Assembly: GCA_943328865.2 (NCBI GenBank)
Contig: CALQBR020000008.1
Coordinates: 1 to 14,252, forward strand
Direction: 5' to 3'
Length of the DNA stretch: 14,252 nucleotides
Origin: Sphingobacterium thalpophilum
GTDB taxonomy: Bacteria; Bacteroidota; Bacteroidia; Flavobacteriales; Flavobacteriaceae
Part shown: positions 12,792-14,252 of the stretch, one piece after another
Layout of the letters: the number at the start of each line of letters is the position of its first letter
Position numbering within the stretch: position 1 is the first letter of the stretch
Notes under the pieces: generated by a model
Databases searched by the model: none
Seen by the model: only the letters and a program-made list of their open reading frames with translations
What the model was told of the DNA's origin: nothing
Program-made: the position numbers and the translations under genes

Positions 12792-14165
12792 TTGAAAAAG
12801 TATTATTATTTAGACGGCAAAAGTCAAATGGGGCCCTATTCTAAAGAAGAATTAGCAGAAATAAATGATTTGACTGATGAAACTTTGATTTGGTATGAAG
12901 GTATAGATAAGTGGATGCCTTATAAGTATGTTTTCAACGAAAAGACACCGCCACCTCCCTATTTAAATACTCAAACAATCAAAGCCAAATCATTAAGAAA
13001 ACGGATTAAAGGAATCGGAATTTCAATCGCAATATTTTCACTTGTTGTTTTTGGTGTCTTTCAATATCGTAGCTTTTTAATAGAGGAAGCTTTAAATATG
13101 TTCAAAAGAACAGGCAGATATAAACAAGAAAGCTTAATAAGAGCCAATAATTTAGGTAGTGACTACGCAGGAGCACTTTTAGCTTTTTCATATTTTATAG
13201 AAAATGATAGTCTACAAGCAGCTAAGGTTTTTAACAAACTTACGGATTCATCGGATTGGCGGGTAATCGCTTTGAAAAATGAGGTGATGAATCAAAATGA
13301 ACAGATTGATGTTGTAAAAAAAGGCATTGAAGATGCGGTTGAAAATGGGGATTGGTTTTGGACCCATCGGAAGGCTGTTTGTATCTTTGATAATAAAAAT
13401 GGATATGAATTTAATAAAGCCATTTCTTTACAAACTGAAAAAAAAGCAGCGGATTATGGTTGTGTTAGTGCCATGCGGGTTTATGCTCTAAAGACTGAAG
13501 ATATAAAGGAAAGATGCTTTTACTTACAGAAAGTAATAGATAGTGATTATCAAAGAAAGGAGGAACTTGGAGTTGTTTATTTTGCTATGGCACTTATGTC
13601 CCTTACTAGTTGTAAAAATGATGCTAAACTTTATTTTAAATATGCAACTAAAGCTGCCGAACTAGGTTCTGCTGGAGGATACTATTTATTGGGTGAAGCC
13701 TATTCTAGTGGTATTGGTACATCTATAGACTATAATAAATCTTATACTAATTACTTAAAAGCTGTTGAGTTGGGATTTGGAAGTGAATACACTTCTTATT
13801 TTAGAGGTCAAGCTACTTATGCTCTTGCATTATGTTACAAGTATGGTAGAGGTGTTGCTGTTGATAAATCTAAATATAAAAAGAATCTAAATATTGCCGC
13901 TGAACTTGGAAATAGTGATGCAATTAATGAAAAGACAATTATTAAAAAACAAGAAACTATTCGCAAATCAGGAAATGGATTAAAAACTTGTAAATGTTGT
14001 GGTAGTTCTTTCAATCCTAATTATGGATGGGGTAACTTTAGTGATTTAGGTGCATTCAGAACTGGTAGTTCCGAAGAACTGGTTGCCGACACTTTTTTGA
14101 GGGCCTTTGGTGGTGGCAGTTCTATAGAATATTGTTCAAAACAATGTGCCTTGGATTGTCAATAA
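12792..14165 (+). CDS. GYF_2 - transmembrane - Sel1 repeat - zinc-finger-like membrane protein (457 aa)
   Basis: Residues 3-48 match the GYF_2 domain: KYYYLDGKSQMGPYSKEEL, then DETLIWYEGIDKWMPYKYV. A transmembrane helix follows at about 73-93. The middle is helical. Residues about 283-376 contain Sel1-like repeats (AAELGSAGGYYLLGEAYSSGIG, ATYALALCYKYGRGVAVD, NIAAELGNSDA). The tail has C400-x2-C403 and C448-x3-C452, with extra Cys at 402 and 456, a probable zinc site. GYF_2 proteins are mostly membrane proteins with the GYF part in the cytosol; Sel1 repeats bind proteins. The start is read as TTG at 12792: stop codons lie just upstream in frame, and the next ATG (codon 13) would cut the GYF domain. 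TTG is rare as a start in this group, so a damaged start codon or sequencing error is possible. It appears to be a single gene ending in a terminator. Confidence 0.82.
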   Translation: MKKYYYLDGKSQMGPYSKEELAEINDLTDETLIWYEGIDKWMPYKYVFNEKTPPPPYLNTQTIKAKSLRKRIKGIGISIAIFSLVVFGVFQYRSFLIEEALNMFKRTGRYKQESLIRANNLGSDYAGALLAFSYFIENDSLQAAKVFNKLTDSSDWRVIALKNEVMNQNEQIDVVKKGIEDAVENGDWFWTHRKAVCIFDNKNGYEFNKAISLQTEKKAADYGCVSAMRVYALKTEDIKERCFYLQKVIDSDYQRKEELGVVYFAMALMSLTSCKNDAKLYFKYATKAAELGSAGGYYLLGEAYSSGIGTSIDYNKSYTNYLKAVELGFGSEYTSYFRGQATYALALCYKYGRGVAVDKSKYKKNLNIAAELGNSDAINEKTIIKKQETIRKSGNGLKTCKCCGSSFNPNYGWGNFSDLGAFRTGSSEELVADTFLRAFGGGSSIEYCSKQCALDCQ

Positions 14166-14218
14166 GGCTTATTTTATAGACTTAAAGCGTTATTTTAATT
14201 GGTGAAAATCGCAAAATT

Positions 14219-14248
14219 AAGGCTTCGATTTAATAATCGGAGCCTTTT
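14219..14248 (+). terminator. Intrinsic terminator after the GYF_2 gene
   Basis: AAGGCTTCGAT (14219-14229) pairs with ATCGGAGCCTT (14236-14246) with one G-T pair around a 6-nt loop, followed by TTTT. It lies 54 bases after the stop of the 12792 gene. Confidence 0.85.
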
Positions 14249-14252
14249 GTAC

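Overview
The window is AT-rich DNA from a member of the Bacteroidota, most likely a Flavobacterium-like member of the Flavobacteriia. The evidence is signal peptides that repeatedly end in Ala-Gln, A-rich starts without a clear Shine-Dalgarno, TAnnTTTG-like -7 boxes, a FISUMP domain, a GYF_2 domain and an OMP_b-brl_2-type barrel. Every convincing gene is on the + strand. I see no tRNA, rRNA, CRISPR array, transposase, integrase or phage gene.

Layout. (1) 1-798: the 3' part of a LytS/YehU-type sensor histidine kinase cut by the window edge. (2) About 900-6516: an island of small secreted proteins, bracketed by two diverged direct repeats of about 110 bp (900-1006 and 6407-6516) that share a 20-base identical core and look like promoter regions. 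Inside it, four secreted-protein genes (1221, 1802, 2381, 4766) each follow a related leader of about 60-80 nt. This leader has a GTGG/CCAC hairpin, a second 3-bp helix whose sequence differs but keeps pairing in three copies, and a tail that ends about 20 nt before the ATG. The gene-free 3974-4765 stretch holds two copies of a different hairpin repeat. Two further secreted paralogues (5262, 5825) close the island, followed by a strong terminator (6258-6296). (3) 6651-11737: a tight five-gene operon for envelope proteins: an outer-membrane beta-barrel, a 467-aa secreted protein, a 475-aa secreted protein, a 161-aa lipoprotein homologous to the N-terminus of the 475-aa protein, and a 368-aa secreted protein. 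The last four belong to families I know only as uncharacterised Bacteroidota proteins. (4) 11738-12791: a patchy region with small ORFs and a truncated, frameshifted copy of the 4766 gene. (5) 12792-14165: a membrane protein with GYF_2, a transmembrane segment, Sel1 repeats and a zinc-finger-like tail, apparently starting at TTG, then a terminator.

How it fits together. Almost all products are exported or envelope-anchored. The duplicated promoter-like sequence in front of both the island and the envelope operon suggests shared control. The repeated leaders suggest a second, post-transcriptional layer shared by the island genes. The most plausible undescribed elements are the leader RNA family (1118-1200, 1684-1780, 2299-2361, 4633-4746) and the five-gene envelope operon. 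No function can be fixed from sequence alone.
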